From the NCBI RefSeq assembly GCF_036370855.1, contig NC_088098.1, positions 206,877,336 to 206,941,335 of the forward strand: a DNA stretch of 64,000 nt, read 5' to 3'. Below the pieces are notes generated by a model. It saw only the letters and a program-made list of their open reading frames with translations, had not been told where the DNA came from and ran no database searches. Below, piece after piece: positions 37,900 to 49,940 of this stretch (within the stretch, counting starts at the first letter, position 1; the number at the start of each line of letters is the position of its first letter). The translations under genes were made by a program, and so were the position numbers. Origin of the DNA: Dromaius novaehollandiae (lineage: Eukaryota; Chordata; Aves; Casuariiformes; Dromaiidae).

Positions 37900-38470
37900 C
37901 CTCTCCTGGGCTGCTGGTGATGCACCTCCGGCAGCGGCGCCGGCGCGGCTCTGCTGCCATCTAGCCGTGCGCCGGCTGCAGCCGCCTGTCCCCAGCCTGG
38001 CGTACCCCAACTGCGCCCGACGCCCGGCAAGAGCCGCGCTGGGGCCCTCCCAGCCGCTGGGACCTCTGGGGTGCCCACGCTGGGACGCAGAAGGAAGATC
38101 TTGACCCCCCCGTAGCTGTGGATTTACGATCCTCCCTGTCCCCGCACCCGCAGGGAGGTCCAGGACATGGCCCGTGTCCAGGGATGGGATGGGCAGCCCC
38201 ACGCGGGTTCCCGGGGAGAGCCGGCACTGCAGACCCCAAACCCATCCCCCCCGAATGCCCCCGAGGGTGGTGCGTGTCCCTTCCCGGGGGCGAGCGCTGC
38301 AGAGCAGAGCCGTCGGCACGTTCGTGCTTGTGCCACCCTCGTCTCGACAGCGTTCAGCTAACAATAAAACGCGTTTCGAAGGCATGCGCTGCTCCCCTGC
38401 CAGCCAGCATCCTGCGCAGAGACAGCCAAGGACGACGTCGGGGCCAAACAACCAGCGCAGACATGGCAAC
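37900..38470. promoter_or_regulatory. Orphan CpG-rich block (candidate CpG island)
   Basis: Dense CpG steps, such as cggcagcggcgccggcgcgg near 37931 and further cgcc/gacg runs to about 38470, inside a wider GC-rich domain that begins abruptly near 36540. Neither flanking gene starts here, since both end towards it. CpG density without an assigned promoter suggests an unannotated transcript start or a distal element, but this rests on composition only. Confidence 0.35.
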
Positions 38471-41380
38471 TGTCCACGGGCCAGCTAAATATTTGCCTAG
38501 GAGGTAATGGATGCTGCTGAGCCTGAGCCGTCCATACCTGGATTGCTGCTGTAAGCCCTGTATCAAAAAAGGGCTGCGTCCTTGTCACACTCCTGCTGCA
38601 CTTCAGAAAGCCGTGTGCAAACAGGACTGAGAGACTTCCCCAAATGTGTCACACCCTTGTCGTCATTTGGTTTTCAGTAAAGAGCCTGAGTTCAGGAGTC
38701 CTCACGTGTCCCGCCCCAGCCCCAGCCCCGGAGGACACTGCGGCCAGCTGAGGCAGGGGCTGTTTGCAAGGCCTGGGCTCGCGCTCTCCCACAGCTGCCC
38801 CAGCCTGCCAGCCCCACGGGGCACCCCTCGCACAGCTTTTCGCTCAGTCGGGATGGCTCAGTCCTTTGCCTCTGCCCACATTGTTCTTTTGGGGTGAGGA
38901 AATACGAGCTTGAGTCTAAAGAAATGGCGGGGCCTTGTGCAAAGGAACTGGGAAAAGGAAGAGAAAAGCAACGTCCTATTTGGCAGCGTAAAGATAAGCC
39001 CTGACAGCGACTTCAGCGATGCTGAAATACGAGCAGTACTCTGGGCGCTCTCCCAAATGTCAGAATTGCACTGTGGCACGCCGGGCTGAATCTCGGACCT
39101 TCATGGACATCTTCCTACCGATTTCCCCAGCAGCAAGACTCAGGCCTTGTTTTATCTCTGAATTTGTGCCTTTTCCTTGGTACCAGTGCTCGCCTTGCTG
39201 CTCATGCCACTGCAAGTAGCAAACAGATGCCCATTTATTGACCTAACAAGTCCCCATCCATAAGCTTGGACAACCTTGATTTCAGCTTTTAACGAGGGCT
39301 CCTTAGTGGCCAGCATGGAAGGGAAGGTGGGAGAGGTCCCAGTTCCCTTCCCAGCACTGCCTCTGGTCTCTTGCTGAGACACTGGGAAGAATGATAACTA
39401 GCCTATGACTCATGGGACAAATAATGGAGCCTCTCTACTAAGCATCTATATTAATTACTACTGACGAACTATGGCCTCAGACCCACCAGCAAATGACTTG
39501 ATCGGGGCTCTGCAAGCTAAATTAACCCAAATTACAGGCCAAGTGTCAGCTACCACAGATCAGTTGCTCCCCACCCAGTTACTTTAGTGGTGACTAAGCA
39601 ATCTGGTGAGATACATGGACAGCAGAGCAGAGGTTATACAAATGCAAGATATGATTATAATTATTATAAATTACATCATTTAGCACACTAAATAGCTCAT
39701 CTAAATACCATTGACTTTCTGTAAGCTTTTCAATGAATAAGGAAGGTAATCACTGGATTTCTATTATTTCCTGCTTGATTGAAAAAACTCCCTCTGTAGT
39801 CTCCACATGTGTGCTGGCTTTCCTACAGCCCTTTTGCTCCCTGTGTATCTGAGAACGGAGCCTGGAACTACTGCCCAAGCAGAACCTGTCCTCACCGGCC
39901 CTTGAGTCAGCAGCTTGCTGGAGCAAGCCCTTGGGAAACGTCAAGGGAGCTCGTCCCATCTCCAGGGAGAAAGCATCTCTTCTGAGCAAAATTTGAAAAT
40001 TTCTGACCTTCAGGAAATGGCTTTTCCAGAACTGAAGCATTCTTTTTCTACCTGAGTGGGGCTGATATTTACTGGCATTTCAAGGGAATAGAAAGTTGCC
40101 AAAAATGGCATAGAGAAAATACAAGAAAACATGTAATTTCAGCTGAAACTGAAGCGTTTCAGCAGTCGTGACCTGCAACGTTCACTTCTGACTTGTCTTT
40201 AATGTGTTGCTCAGTGTGAGTTCATCAGCAGTTTTCTGTTGCAGCGAATGACCCCGCAGAAGAGGGTTTGGTTTGCCTGATGCTGCCTGCTCAGACCACA
40301 TCCCATGTTGTTTTCAGGGCCTTGTGCCTGCCTCTCGTGATGCACCGAGAGCTCCAGCAGAAGAGGTAGGCCTCTAGGGAAGATCACACCACCGGCATGT
40401 AGATATCTAACTTGTCTTGCCAGATTACCTAGCTCGTCTGCTTTGACTTCCTCGGCACCACTGGAGAGACAGAGAGACTCCACCAGAGGGAGAGTTCTGC
40501 ACTGAATCATCTTTTGGGGGAGTTTGATCTTCCTCCACCCTCTGTGTCACGGGCAATACAGCTGGGTTGTAGCATTCATCTTACAGAAGATTACACTGCA
40601 ACTTACATCTGCAATACACTACAGTAATGTTCAAGAGATCAACTGAAAATAGTTTTATTAAATTTAAACTAAATCCCATTTTTATTTCATTTTTCCTGCT
40701 GAAAAAGAAAAAGCAAAAGAACCGATAATTTTTGCAGATACGGTCTTTTCTGTTAGAACAGAAGATGTTCAGATAAAGAAATCCTCACTAGCTCTAATTA
40801 GTAGACTCTGGTATAAATTACTGCCACTGCAGAGGCCTAGACCCTCATTGCTGTCTTCCTGGGGGTCTCAGTAGGTGCTGGGAAAGCACTTTGTGGGAAT
40901 GTACTTGGTGCCGAGCATCTGCATCCTCTCACAGCTGGGAAGGGAGTGACGGAAAAAGGCTGAGATTTTTGAATATACTACTGAGAGAAATAAAGGACAG
41001 GTGGCAGGTTCCCAGATACATCCCTCTCCACAAAGTTTCAGTCTAATTGGGCTTGTGAGGGTGATTTGCAGCATTACAGGATCTGGGGGTGAACAAAATT
41101 ATCCTCTGTCTCTGGAGTCCTAGTGCCTGTTCCCTAGTCCTGTATGACACTGGGCACCTGGATCATCACCCTTCTTTCTCAGTTGTCCACTGGTGGGCTG
41201 GTGAGCCTCCAAGACCATTTATACCTCTCTGATGTCAAGACACGAATTGCTACCATTCAAACTTCCTCTGCAGCCAGCAGGATCTGTGGTCTCAGAGATC
41301 CATGAGAAGGTAGCCCATTTCTCAACATGAAATAACGCATCTCAATTTTGCAGACAGCAGTGCTTTTCCAAATGCAGGCT

Positions 41381-41648
41381 ATTACCTACACAGTGCCAAG
41401 GTGTCCATTTACACCCTGCTGATGCCTCAGGGGTGAAGGATGTACTTATTACCTACACAGTGCCAAGGTGTCCATTTACACCCTGCTGATGCCTCAGGGG
41501 TGAAGGATGTACTTATTACCTACACAGTGCCAAGGTGTCCATTTACACCCTGCTGATGCCTCAGGGGTGAAGGATGTACTTATTACCTACACAGTGCCAA
41601 GGTGTCCATTTACACCCTGCTGATGCCTCAGGGGTGAAGGATGTACTT
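41381..41648. repeat. Tandem repeat: four identical copies of a 67-bp unit
   Basis: Units start at 41381, 41448, 41515 and 41582, each beginning attacctacacagtgccaag and ending gaaggatgtactt. All four read identically, and 4 x 67 = 268 bp. Flanks are single-copy. Because 67 is not a multiple of three, the unit is not a coding repeat. Confidence 0.97.
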
Positions 41649-43890
41649 AGCTACCCCGCAAATATGCATGTTTTCTATGAACTCATAAAATGTGGGCCAA
41701 GTTCTCTGAGGTATGTGAGCACTCCACACAAATCAGGCCAACTCATTGAGTTTCAAGCACTGTTGGTGGTTAATCACATCTGATGCATCAAGACCGCACA
41801 CAAATCCATACCAGTGACCAAATCTGGCTGTCAGCTTTGGGGCTTGTTTCAAGAAGCACTCAGGAAACAGAGCCCTGTGAATCAGTCCTACCCATGTGGA
41901 AGGACCAAGTCACACAAGAGCCTCCCACAGGGCTGTGGGAAAGACCATCCAGCCTGTGTAATGTCTTGGGAAGCCTACGTCAACGGACACCTCAAAGGTG
42001 TCAATGATGGGACAAGTCTCATCAGCCATGAGGAGTAAACCCAGATTCATTCACTTCAGCTTTAGGCATTTAGCTGAGTTGCCTAGGTTAAAGCCTAGTG
42101 ATATTTTTATACTTAGTATAGGGAGGCTGGTGCCTGTAGAGAAGAGATTTTAAATGCCCAAAGTTAGGTGGCATAAATCCAGACAGCAATGTCTTTCTCA
42201 GTCTTCCATAACGTTGATCTATGGCTGCTCTACTCCTCTCAACAGCTTGTTGGTGCCAAAACCAAGCAGAGACCACTAAGAAGTTGTTACTGTTCACTAT
42301 TTAGCTCCTGGCCATTTCATCTGAAACATCTAATTGCTGCATTTCTCCCACCAGTGGAAAGCTCCTGCTGCTCCTTCCTTGTCCTCTGATGTCTTCTTGC
42401 CCACCTGCTGTAGCTGCTAGGTTTGGCATCGAACCATTTTTACCAAGTGGACACTAGGGACATTCAGAACAATACGTAATATCACAGTAGTAAATACACA
42501 GTGACATCTGTTCTAAATGTCCATTTTCTTCCTAGTTTAAATTAGTTAGTTTTTAATAAAGATAAAACTGCTGCAGAATTTGAAGCCACTTCTTCAGCTT
42601 TGTAACTGATCCTGCTGATGGCTTGGGGGAGGTGCTGGGCTGTGCAGTGGAGCACAGTGGAAGAGAGTGGGTGGAAAATGGCTTCCCACTCTCTTGAAAG
42701 TGGTCACAAATTCAGTACTTATTCTCCTTCCACAATGGAACAAAACAGGCTTCTTTCACATTTACAAATGAGAGAAAATGAGATATAAGCTAGGATGGGC
42801 AACAGCCATAAGAGCCCTCATCTGACATGGAGATAGCTACGGTCAAGTGCCAGGCTTGGTTTTAAACAGAACAGAGTATTGAATGTCCTAAAGATCTGTA
42901 ATCCAGACTATTCGCTGTTCTTGGATGATTCTTGTCCTTGTTCCAACCTGGACCTGAAAAAACTTTTCCACTAAAAATGGCAAATTGCCATAAAAATTCC
43001 TGCTTGATAAATCATCCCTTTCTGACAGAATAGATTTCTTTGAATATTTTCCAACCAGCTGTAATATTAACACTGTTGGAAAGTCTGTAGGCCTTTCTGC
43101 TTGGCTGAAAACATCAGTAATGTTGAAATCAATGGCAGATGTTACCCAGTGTGAGATATATTCATAAACTGAAATAAGTCCAACTGCCTGGAAGACTGTG
43201 CAGCAATGAGAAATCATTCCATGCCAAACTCACAGTATCACAATCTCACTAACACACACACTGCAGACACTCCTTACACGTTATGTTCTCAGGCATTTTT
43301 TTCTGGCCACACAAGTTACACTAGTATTTATTTTCCAATATCTTTTTCATTTTCTGGCACTGACGAAGCTAAAGAGATACTTGTGAACAAGCAGGGCTCA
43401 ATTCTCTTCCGAACTGCAGCAGTGTCCTGTTGAGAGAGAGAGATGAAGCTCATGACTGGAGCTCCATGCAGAGATGAGTAGCTCCAAAATGGGCAATAGC
43501 AGCAGAGCTGTGATCCAGAGGACCTGAACCCAGGCCTGTGATCTACAGGCTGTGGTGATATTGGGGCTGCTGATCCTTCTGTGGTGGATAGGCGGTTGAC
43601 TTGTTTCTCTGGCCCCAAATCAGATGAACTTAACACAGATCAAAGTCACCTTCAAGGGCCTAGAAGCTCCCATGCTGTAGCACTGGGCAATCCAGCTGAG
43701 GTGAGTTTAATTCACATTGTCTTCCCTGTCCTGTGGGTGAGTCTGGGCCAATATTGATCATCTGAGCACTGCTTAGCCTTTTTCTTCTTTGTCCAGCCAT
43801 GGCTTAGGGCTCTTGTCACACACATTGAAGTCCTGCAGATCTGAAAGGAATGTAGATTCTTCTGGAAGAGGTTCATCTGCTCAAATAGAT

Positions 43891-43910
43891 GCATCTGCAA
43901 ATGCAGATGC
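43891..43910. repeat. Short inverted repeat, 8-bp arms, 4-nt loop
   Basis: gcatctgc and gcagatgc are exact reverse complements around aaat. Short enough to be chance. Confidence 0.6.
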
Positions 43911-46371
43911 CTACATCTGGGCTAGTCACTCCAGGCTTTCTGTATGGTCTCTGGAGGAAAAGGGTCTGTTTTAGAGAGTGATTTTTCTTGTTATAAAGAA
44001 GAAGTCAAGTGAATGGCATGCCAGAAGAGTGAGTTTCTCCCTATCAGCTGTAAAGGAAGCCAAGGTGACTTGCCAGATGCAAGCACTGTGGATCAGTCCC
44101 ACCCTTCTCCTCTTCATTCACAAATTCCAGCCAACTCTGGGAGCTTTTCAAAGGCAAAAGTAGCATACAGCACCAACCCCTGCAGGGCAGCGGGTGCTCA
44201 GAGCCCTGGCTCTCCATGCATTTGAAGATCTCCCTTCGCTTTCCGCACTGATCCTTTCCCACCGCAGCTCAGCCCCTCATTGGGTAGGTAACAGTCTGGG
44301 AGAGTAAGCAATGCTCCTGAGCTACTGCATGGCTCCCTGCTTTTGGAGCAGGGTCAGAGTAAGCCCTGGGGAGCTCTTTGCTGCTCTTCAGCTGGGAGCA
44401 GATGTCGTCACCTGCTCGGTGACTAGAGACATGCAACATGCAACAAAAGACTTCTTTGCAAAAGGTAAGGGGTGGACTGGTGTCCTGGTTCTATACAGTT
44501 TAGGCACTTAAATCCTGCCTCCCCATGCTATCTCAGCTGCTGGCAGCATTTTTCATCCTGCCATGATGTGATTTTTCTGTACTAAGGTGGCCCATCATGC
44601 TTCGTCCCACTAGTAGCTGCAGCTTTCGAAAATGAAATGCCCTCTTTCAGCACATACAGAGCTGAACTTGCTGCCTGTAAACTCCCAGCTTTCACCTACA
44701 TATTCTGTAGCTTAATGAATTCGCTCTTTTAAAGTGCTTTGAGAGAGAAAACATGTTTTAAAGGTACAAAAGGGCCATTAATATCAGAGGACAAGTCACA
44801 ACTAAGAACAACTGTGCTTCTGTTACTTTCTTGATTAGTCAGAGGTCTATGGGTTGCATTATCTCGTTTGGAAAGTGTGACAGAAATGTGACGCGAGTCC
44901 TTCTTTGGAAAAGTAACTTTTATTTTGTTAAAGCCATACATTTCCAAGGATAGAATAAAGCTCACAAGCCATAAGTCATGCCCAGATAAGGATAATCTCA
45001 AACAATAGTTAATTTGTAGCAGGATGTTGCTTGTTCTGTAATAATTACTTACTGTTTTAGGCAGGTTTCCTATTGCCTGCTCAGACATGCAGCACAGGAG
45101 AAAAATGACCTGTGCTGGTTGCAGTTTTTAGTGTTTGAAATCTGAGTATGTTAAAACAATTTTAATAATATTGCTCAACATCTGCCCAAATCCTACAGCG
45201 GTGCAGCCTCTTAGATTTAAAGCACTGTCCACCCTGCAATCAGAAGACATGGCTGCAGCATGGAGACGTGCTCATGGGCTGGCGTGAACCTAGCTGGGCA
45301 GGGTAGCAATGGTGATGGAGATGTGGCGAGACAGACCTCCAGGTGCACTGAGGCACCTCATCCTTGCTGCCTCTCAGCGTGTGAGCTCCCATGTCTCTGT
45401 GACCGGGGTGCACTGGACATGCTGGGTCATGCTGGGATTAACAGCCAGGGAGGGGTTGTGGCTAGGCCACACATAAGGCATGAGAGAGGCAGCAGTGCGC
45501 AGGGCAGCTGCCTCCTCCCTGACTCTGGGGCTGTGCTCGAGAGATGCTGGGACAGCACGTGCCTCCGGAGGCTGTGGGGACCCTGGCTCTCCTATGCTGA
45601 TGCTTGAGTCACAGCTCCTGACACCTGAGCTTGTTGCTCTCCTTCCTGGGACTGCTGTCACATACTCTGAGAGGAGAGCTCAGTTTGCAACTGAGGATCT
45701 CACTCTACTACCGATGCATCCCCGCTCCTGGAAAGGAGTGGAAATCGAGGTCTGTCGAGACCAGACTCAACAGCCTTCTCTGGCTCCATGGCAGTGAAGA
45801 CACATTCAAGGATGCAAAGATGCAACGTTTGGTTTGGAAAAAGTTTTCCCAGGCAGCCGGGTGCTGTTTTCTGCCTGCTGGGAGCAGTGACCTGGAACTT
45901 GCCCCTTGCACCCGAAATCCCTGTACCAAGAAATTCAAGGCAAAGGACTAATTCGTAAAACACTGCCAAATTCACCTGATTAAACCCCTACTGCACACAA
46001 AAGTTGCCCTTCCTTTGGAATGAACCCGACACTGCTGGAGAGGAGGCCTCTCCCTCTCCACGAACTTCCTCCTAACAGCCCTGCCCTACCAGCATGCCTC
46101 CCCTTGAGAGCTAGACTGCTTGGGCTGAGACCATGAGTTGCTCTCTAACCCCGTCAGCCCAGAGCCTCCCCACTGCTGAGCTGCTGCTAGCAACGTGACT
46201 GAAGGGTGTGTTACCTGGTAAGGATGCATCTTCATAGTGTGCTGGTCTGAGACCTGCACACACAGTCCCCTGAGCTAAGGAAACAACCTTCTCTCACTTG
46301 AGGACAGGGCAGATATGAACCAGCAACTCCCCTTTGCCCCTCAAAAATGGTCTCCCCCGCTCAGCCCCTTT

Positions 46372-46377
46372 TTTATT
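46372..46377 (-). terminator. ENDOD1: Candidate ENDOD1 poly(A) signal
   Basis: AATAAA on the - strand, 2.4 kb after the stop. Sequence just downstream is not strongly GU-rich, so use of the site is uncertain. Confidence 0.3.
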
Positions 46378-48806
46378 CAATGTGAGGGAAAGAGGCAAAG
46401 TTGCCATGTGGAGTAATTGGGTTTTCTTCAATTCAGGGTCAGTCAGGAGCAACACAGCACAGATGGGGTCCCCAGCACAGGTGGCAGCACTGAGTTACCT
46501 CCAGGCGAAGAGTGGGAGTTCACTACGTGCCGCTATGTCAGGATGGGAGTTCACAACCAAGCCAGCGCCAAAGGGAAGGAGGGACACAGGTGGGGGTCAC
46601 GGGCAGGGGCTGTGCATGGCCTTGCTGGACTCCTGAATGCCTTTCTCACACTCCGAGACACACGCCGAGTTTGTCAGCTAGATCAAATGCTGCTGCTGTC
46701 ACCAAGCGTTTCTCCCCACAGACAGAGCTGTAGCAAGAAATAAACACCCCTTCCCCTAACCCCTATGTGATGGGAAGAGGGAGCAGAGCTGAGCGAAGCC
46801 CTGGGGAATGGCAGTGCCACTGTGCCCTGCTCCGCTATCAGCGTGCATTTCTACACTCCTGGCTCAGCTGTGACTGCAGGCCTGGGTCTAGCTAATTGGT
46901 GACTGTTCCCTGCAAAGCCTCCACACACACCCCAGCTCTGGTGTCCCACATGTGGGAAGTGCCCAGGAGTCCCAGCTCGCATCAGTGAGGACTGCATTAT
47001 TTCTGGTGAAGCAGTGAAGAAGAGGAGTTGTGTCCCCTCTGACATAAATAAGTCTGCTTGTGGAATGAGTTATGGGCTAACTAGGGAGGTAGCTGTGCAG
47101 CAGAATGAATGCTATGCCCCAGATCTCCCTCCCGCCTCTCCTTCCTCTTGACAGTCAAGAATCCTCACGTGAGAAAGCGGCAACACAACCACTTTTTCCT
47201 TTCTCCGGTTTCAGAAAACGAATAATGAAGGGAGATGCCGAGATCTACCAGAGGCTTTGCTGCTAGGACTCAGGTTGAGCTGGGCCCTGCTGATTCCTGT
47301 AGCTGTGAGAGCCAGGTAAACCCTTGTTTTGGGTGGCCCAAGACCTCTGCCCTGCCACATCCGTGCTGGCAGGACTTCCAAGTGTAATTAACTTTCCATG
47401 AGCATCCTATTCCTTTTGTTGTTTTCCTCCTGATTCCAAGACTAACTTCCTCAAAACCCTGGGCACACCACAGGTCTGATTCCTTAGATCAGCTCCATTC
47501 CCTGGGATGTAACAGCACCACTGGGAATCATCTGCTCTCCCGAGCACGGAGCCCTGCCCCACTCTGCAGGCTGCCTGCTCTCCAGGTAGGGTCTAGAAAA
47601 ACATGATAGCCCTCAGTGTGAAAGCAACAAATTTTCCCCATGTGCTCCCCACACATCTCCTCTCCCATGTTTCTTGTGTCCCTGTTTGTAAGGACTTCCA
47701 CTGATGCTGCGGATTCAGACAAGTAAGAAAGGCAGAGCTACTTTTCCTCTGTCCTGGAGGAAAATGTGGGAGGATCACTTTCTCCATGTGAGCACTTTCA
47801 GGGCATACCTAAGAAGGATGACTGTGACAATGCTGCTTTCCAGCCTGGGCATCATCTCGCAGAGATCTCAGGCACATAAATACTGCTGTGTATTTGAGGT
47901 GTCAGCTCTAAAAGGAGGCAAGATAGGCTGGTAACTGGAACATGGGCATTTGATTCAAAGCCAAAAGCATGACTCAAGCCTCTCTTCCGGGCATTGGAGC
48001 AGGCCAGCCAGAACAAGGACTTTGGGATTTAGCCCTTTAGTCGTCACCAGAGAGCAACAAATGGTTCAGAGAAAGTGAACTTGGTATGGCTAAGGGGAAG
48101 TATTTTCCCACTACATGAAAGAACTGGCAGCTGGTATTTCCTCAAAACAAGATTCACATGATTTCAGCTGCCTTGAAAGGCCAAGGCTTGAGAACTATCA
48201 GATAAAATACACCCGGCCTAGCTCTTCCTTGGGCTCCACCAGTGGAACTGCAATGAAATGAGCAGTGCAACAAACAGCAGAATTTAGCCCTGTGTTCCCT
48301 CCCCACTGCCTACCATTCCCCACCATTTCCCAGCCCCTAATTCTTGCACCCTAAACATCCTTTTCCTTTCTCCAGGTTTAAGAGAACCCTTTGCAACTGA
48401 AATCCTTCCCTTACTACCCCCTCCTCCCTGACAGGAATGTGGTTCTGCAGAGTTCACTGCCAGTGCATAGGTCTCAGTGTTATCTTAGTCGGAAAGAAAT
48501 AACCTTGTACCACATTTAGAGTGTATCTCCCAGAGGAAGCAACTTGACATTTGCAAATCACAGAAACTCTGTGACCCACGCTCATAAAGCTCAAATACTT
48601 TACAATAGGTAGAACTTAAGTTACAATGGTGGTGTCCCCTGGTGAAGTTGCCTTGGCCCTCCCTGTTACTCCCCAATTTGTTCATTATTATTAATGTCAC
48701 TACAATAAATATCAGAACAGAATTGACAGCGTTTGGCCACATATCTTAAAGCATTACCCCACTCCTCTTTCACTTATTGTCTTTGCAGCTTTGATTTCTA
48801 TCCTTA
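46372..48806 (-). other. ENDOD1: ENDOD1 3' UTR, probable extent
   Basis: Runs from the stop codon to the first - strand AATAAA (plus-strand TTTATT at 46372-46377). It contains no conserved frame. Later signals occur at 44919-44924 and about 43327, so the UTR could be longer. Inference from hexamers only. Confidence 0.35.
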
Positions 48807-49940
48807 TCAGTCATCAGAGGAGCCTTTAGGGACAAACCTTTTGACTATGTGAGCAGCAAGGTAGTAAAAGCCATGCAGAAGGGTGGCTGTGGCATCAATA
48901 ACCAGCGAGAAGGTGCCACCAATTCCAGTGGCTATGTCTTTGAGGACGGAGGGAATGGCACAGATGGAGTAATAAGGGAAAGCAGCGAGGTGAAGGACAA
49001 ATCCCATGGGGATGCTCAGGATCTTGTAGGTGAAAATTGCAACATCTTGAATAATTTCCAGAAAACCCTGCAGGATGTTGATGATGACCTTCCCCACATC
49101 ACAGGGGATGCTGATCAGCACCATGCTGATCTCTGTAAGGTAGGAAACCACCCCATTCCACAGGCTGTAGACTCCATCCAGAAGAGTACTGCCAACCCAC
49201 TTGATAATAAGCCACAGAAAACGAAACATCAATTTCACTAGCTCCACGAAGACGTAGATGAGGAGTTCCAGAAGTTTGATAAAAGGGGTGGCAATGATGC
49301 CAGCCACTTTTCTCACCAAGCCACTGTCTTTGGCCTCCTGGTTGTCACTTGTTCCTGCTTGCTCTCCAGACTGGATCTGAGTAACAGCTTGCAGTATTGC
49401 TTCAATTTTCTCCTGCCTTTGGTTATCTGCCCCACAGTTCCCCTTGAACAAGTGAACTCCTGCTAGAAGCTGCTTTTCCAGCTCTCCCACCGCTAGGTCT
49501 GCCAAACTGTTTTCATCTTTCATTTTCTTCACCAGTGCTAAAGACCATCCCTCTGGAGCATCACAGCATGCTGCCAGCCAGAGGGTCTCTGGCACTGACA
49601 CCTTGCTATTAACTTGGAGGTTGGAAGGAATAGCACCTGCAAGGAGATACAGATGATCCTTTTTGGAACAATGAGGGACCAGAGCTTGCTCCACTACCCT
49701 CCTGATGTCCCTGTGCCAGCTTTTGCTGAAAGATGGGCTCAGAGGGACGGCGTTCGTGAGTGTATAGGTGGCCATCTGGAAATCTTTCTCATTGAGCAAG
49801 CTGGGATTCAGCAGCCCTCTCTCATAACCAGAGCCCACATAGTCCGAGGTCAGGGCTTGATTTGCACCAAGGTTAGCCACAGAGCCAACAATATCAGCTT
49901 CATGCACCATCTCTTGCAGGTCATTTTCTGGATCATCTAT
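48807..49940 (-). CDS. ENDOD1: ENDOD1 exon 2 coding part (1134 bp)
   Basis: Starts IDDPENDLQEMVHEADIVGS after acceptor tactctttcag and ends KRFVPKGSSDD with a TGA stop. It carries the degenerate active-site block (YERGLLNP), TYTLTNAVPLSP, VPETLWLAACCDAPEGWS, and then a C-terminal stretch with several hydrophobic helices starting AGIIATPFIKLLELLIYVFV. The AACC(D/A)xPxG block matches human ENDOD1. Confidence 0.96.
   Translation of the reverse strand: MDDPENDLQEMVHEADIVGSVANLGANQALTSDYVGSGYERGLLNPSLLNEKDFQMATYTLTNAVPLSPSFSKSWHRDIRRVVEQALVPHCSKKDHLYLLAGAIPSNLQVNSKVSVPETLWLAACCDAPEGWSLALVKKMKDENSLADLAVGELEKQLLAGVHLFKGNCGADNQRQEKIEAILQAVTQIQSGEQAGTSDNQEAKDSGLVRKVAGIIATPFIKLLELLIYVFVELVKLMFRFLWLIIKWVGSTLLDGVYSLWNGVVSYLTEISMVLISIPCDVGKVIINILQGFLEIIQDVAIFTYKILSIPMGFVLHLAAFPYYSICAIPSVLKDIATGIGGTFSLVIDATATLLHGFYYLAAHIVKRFVPKGSSDD

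Larger units (their letters stand above)
35196..46350. other. Intergenic region between SESN3 and ENDOD1 3' ends
   Basis: No recognisable protein gene. Notable contents are a GC-rich block at 36540-39000 with a CpG-dense core at 37900-38470, and a four-copy 67-bp tandem repeat (41381-41648). Longer reading frames here (for example on the - strand at 37747-38469) owe their length to high GC and show no family signature. Confidence 0.6.

Noticed and set aside
37747..38469. A 240-codon reading frame on the - strand
   Set aside because: It lies in the GC-rich block where stops are rare, overlaps several equally long frames on both strands, and shows no domain, repeat or family signature.
41381..41648. 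CRISPR array
   Set aside because: The 67-bp units are directly adjacent with no variable spacers, and the genome is vertebrate.
42888..43217. A 109-codon - strand frame in the intergenic region
   Set aside because: Composition looks random, no splice context or family resemblance was found, and it is within the length expected by chance.
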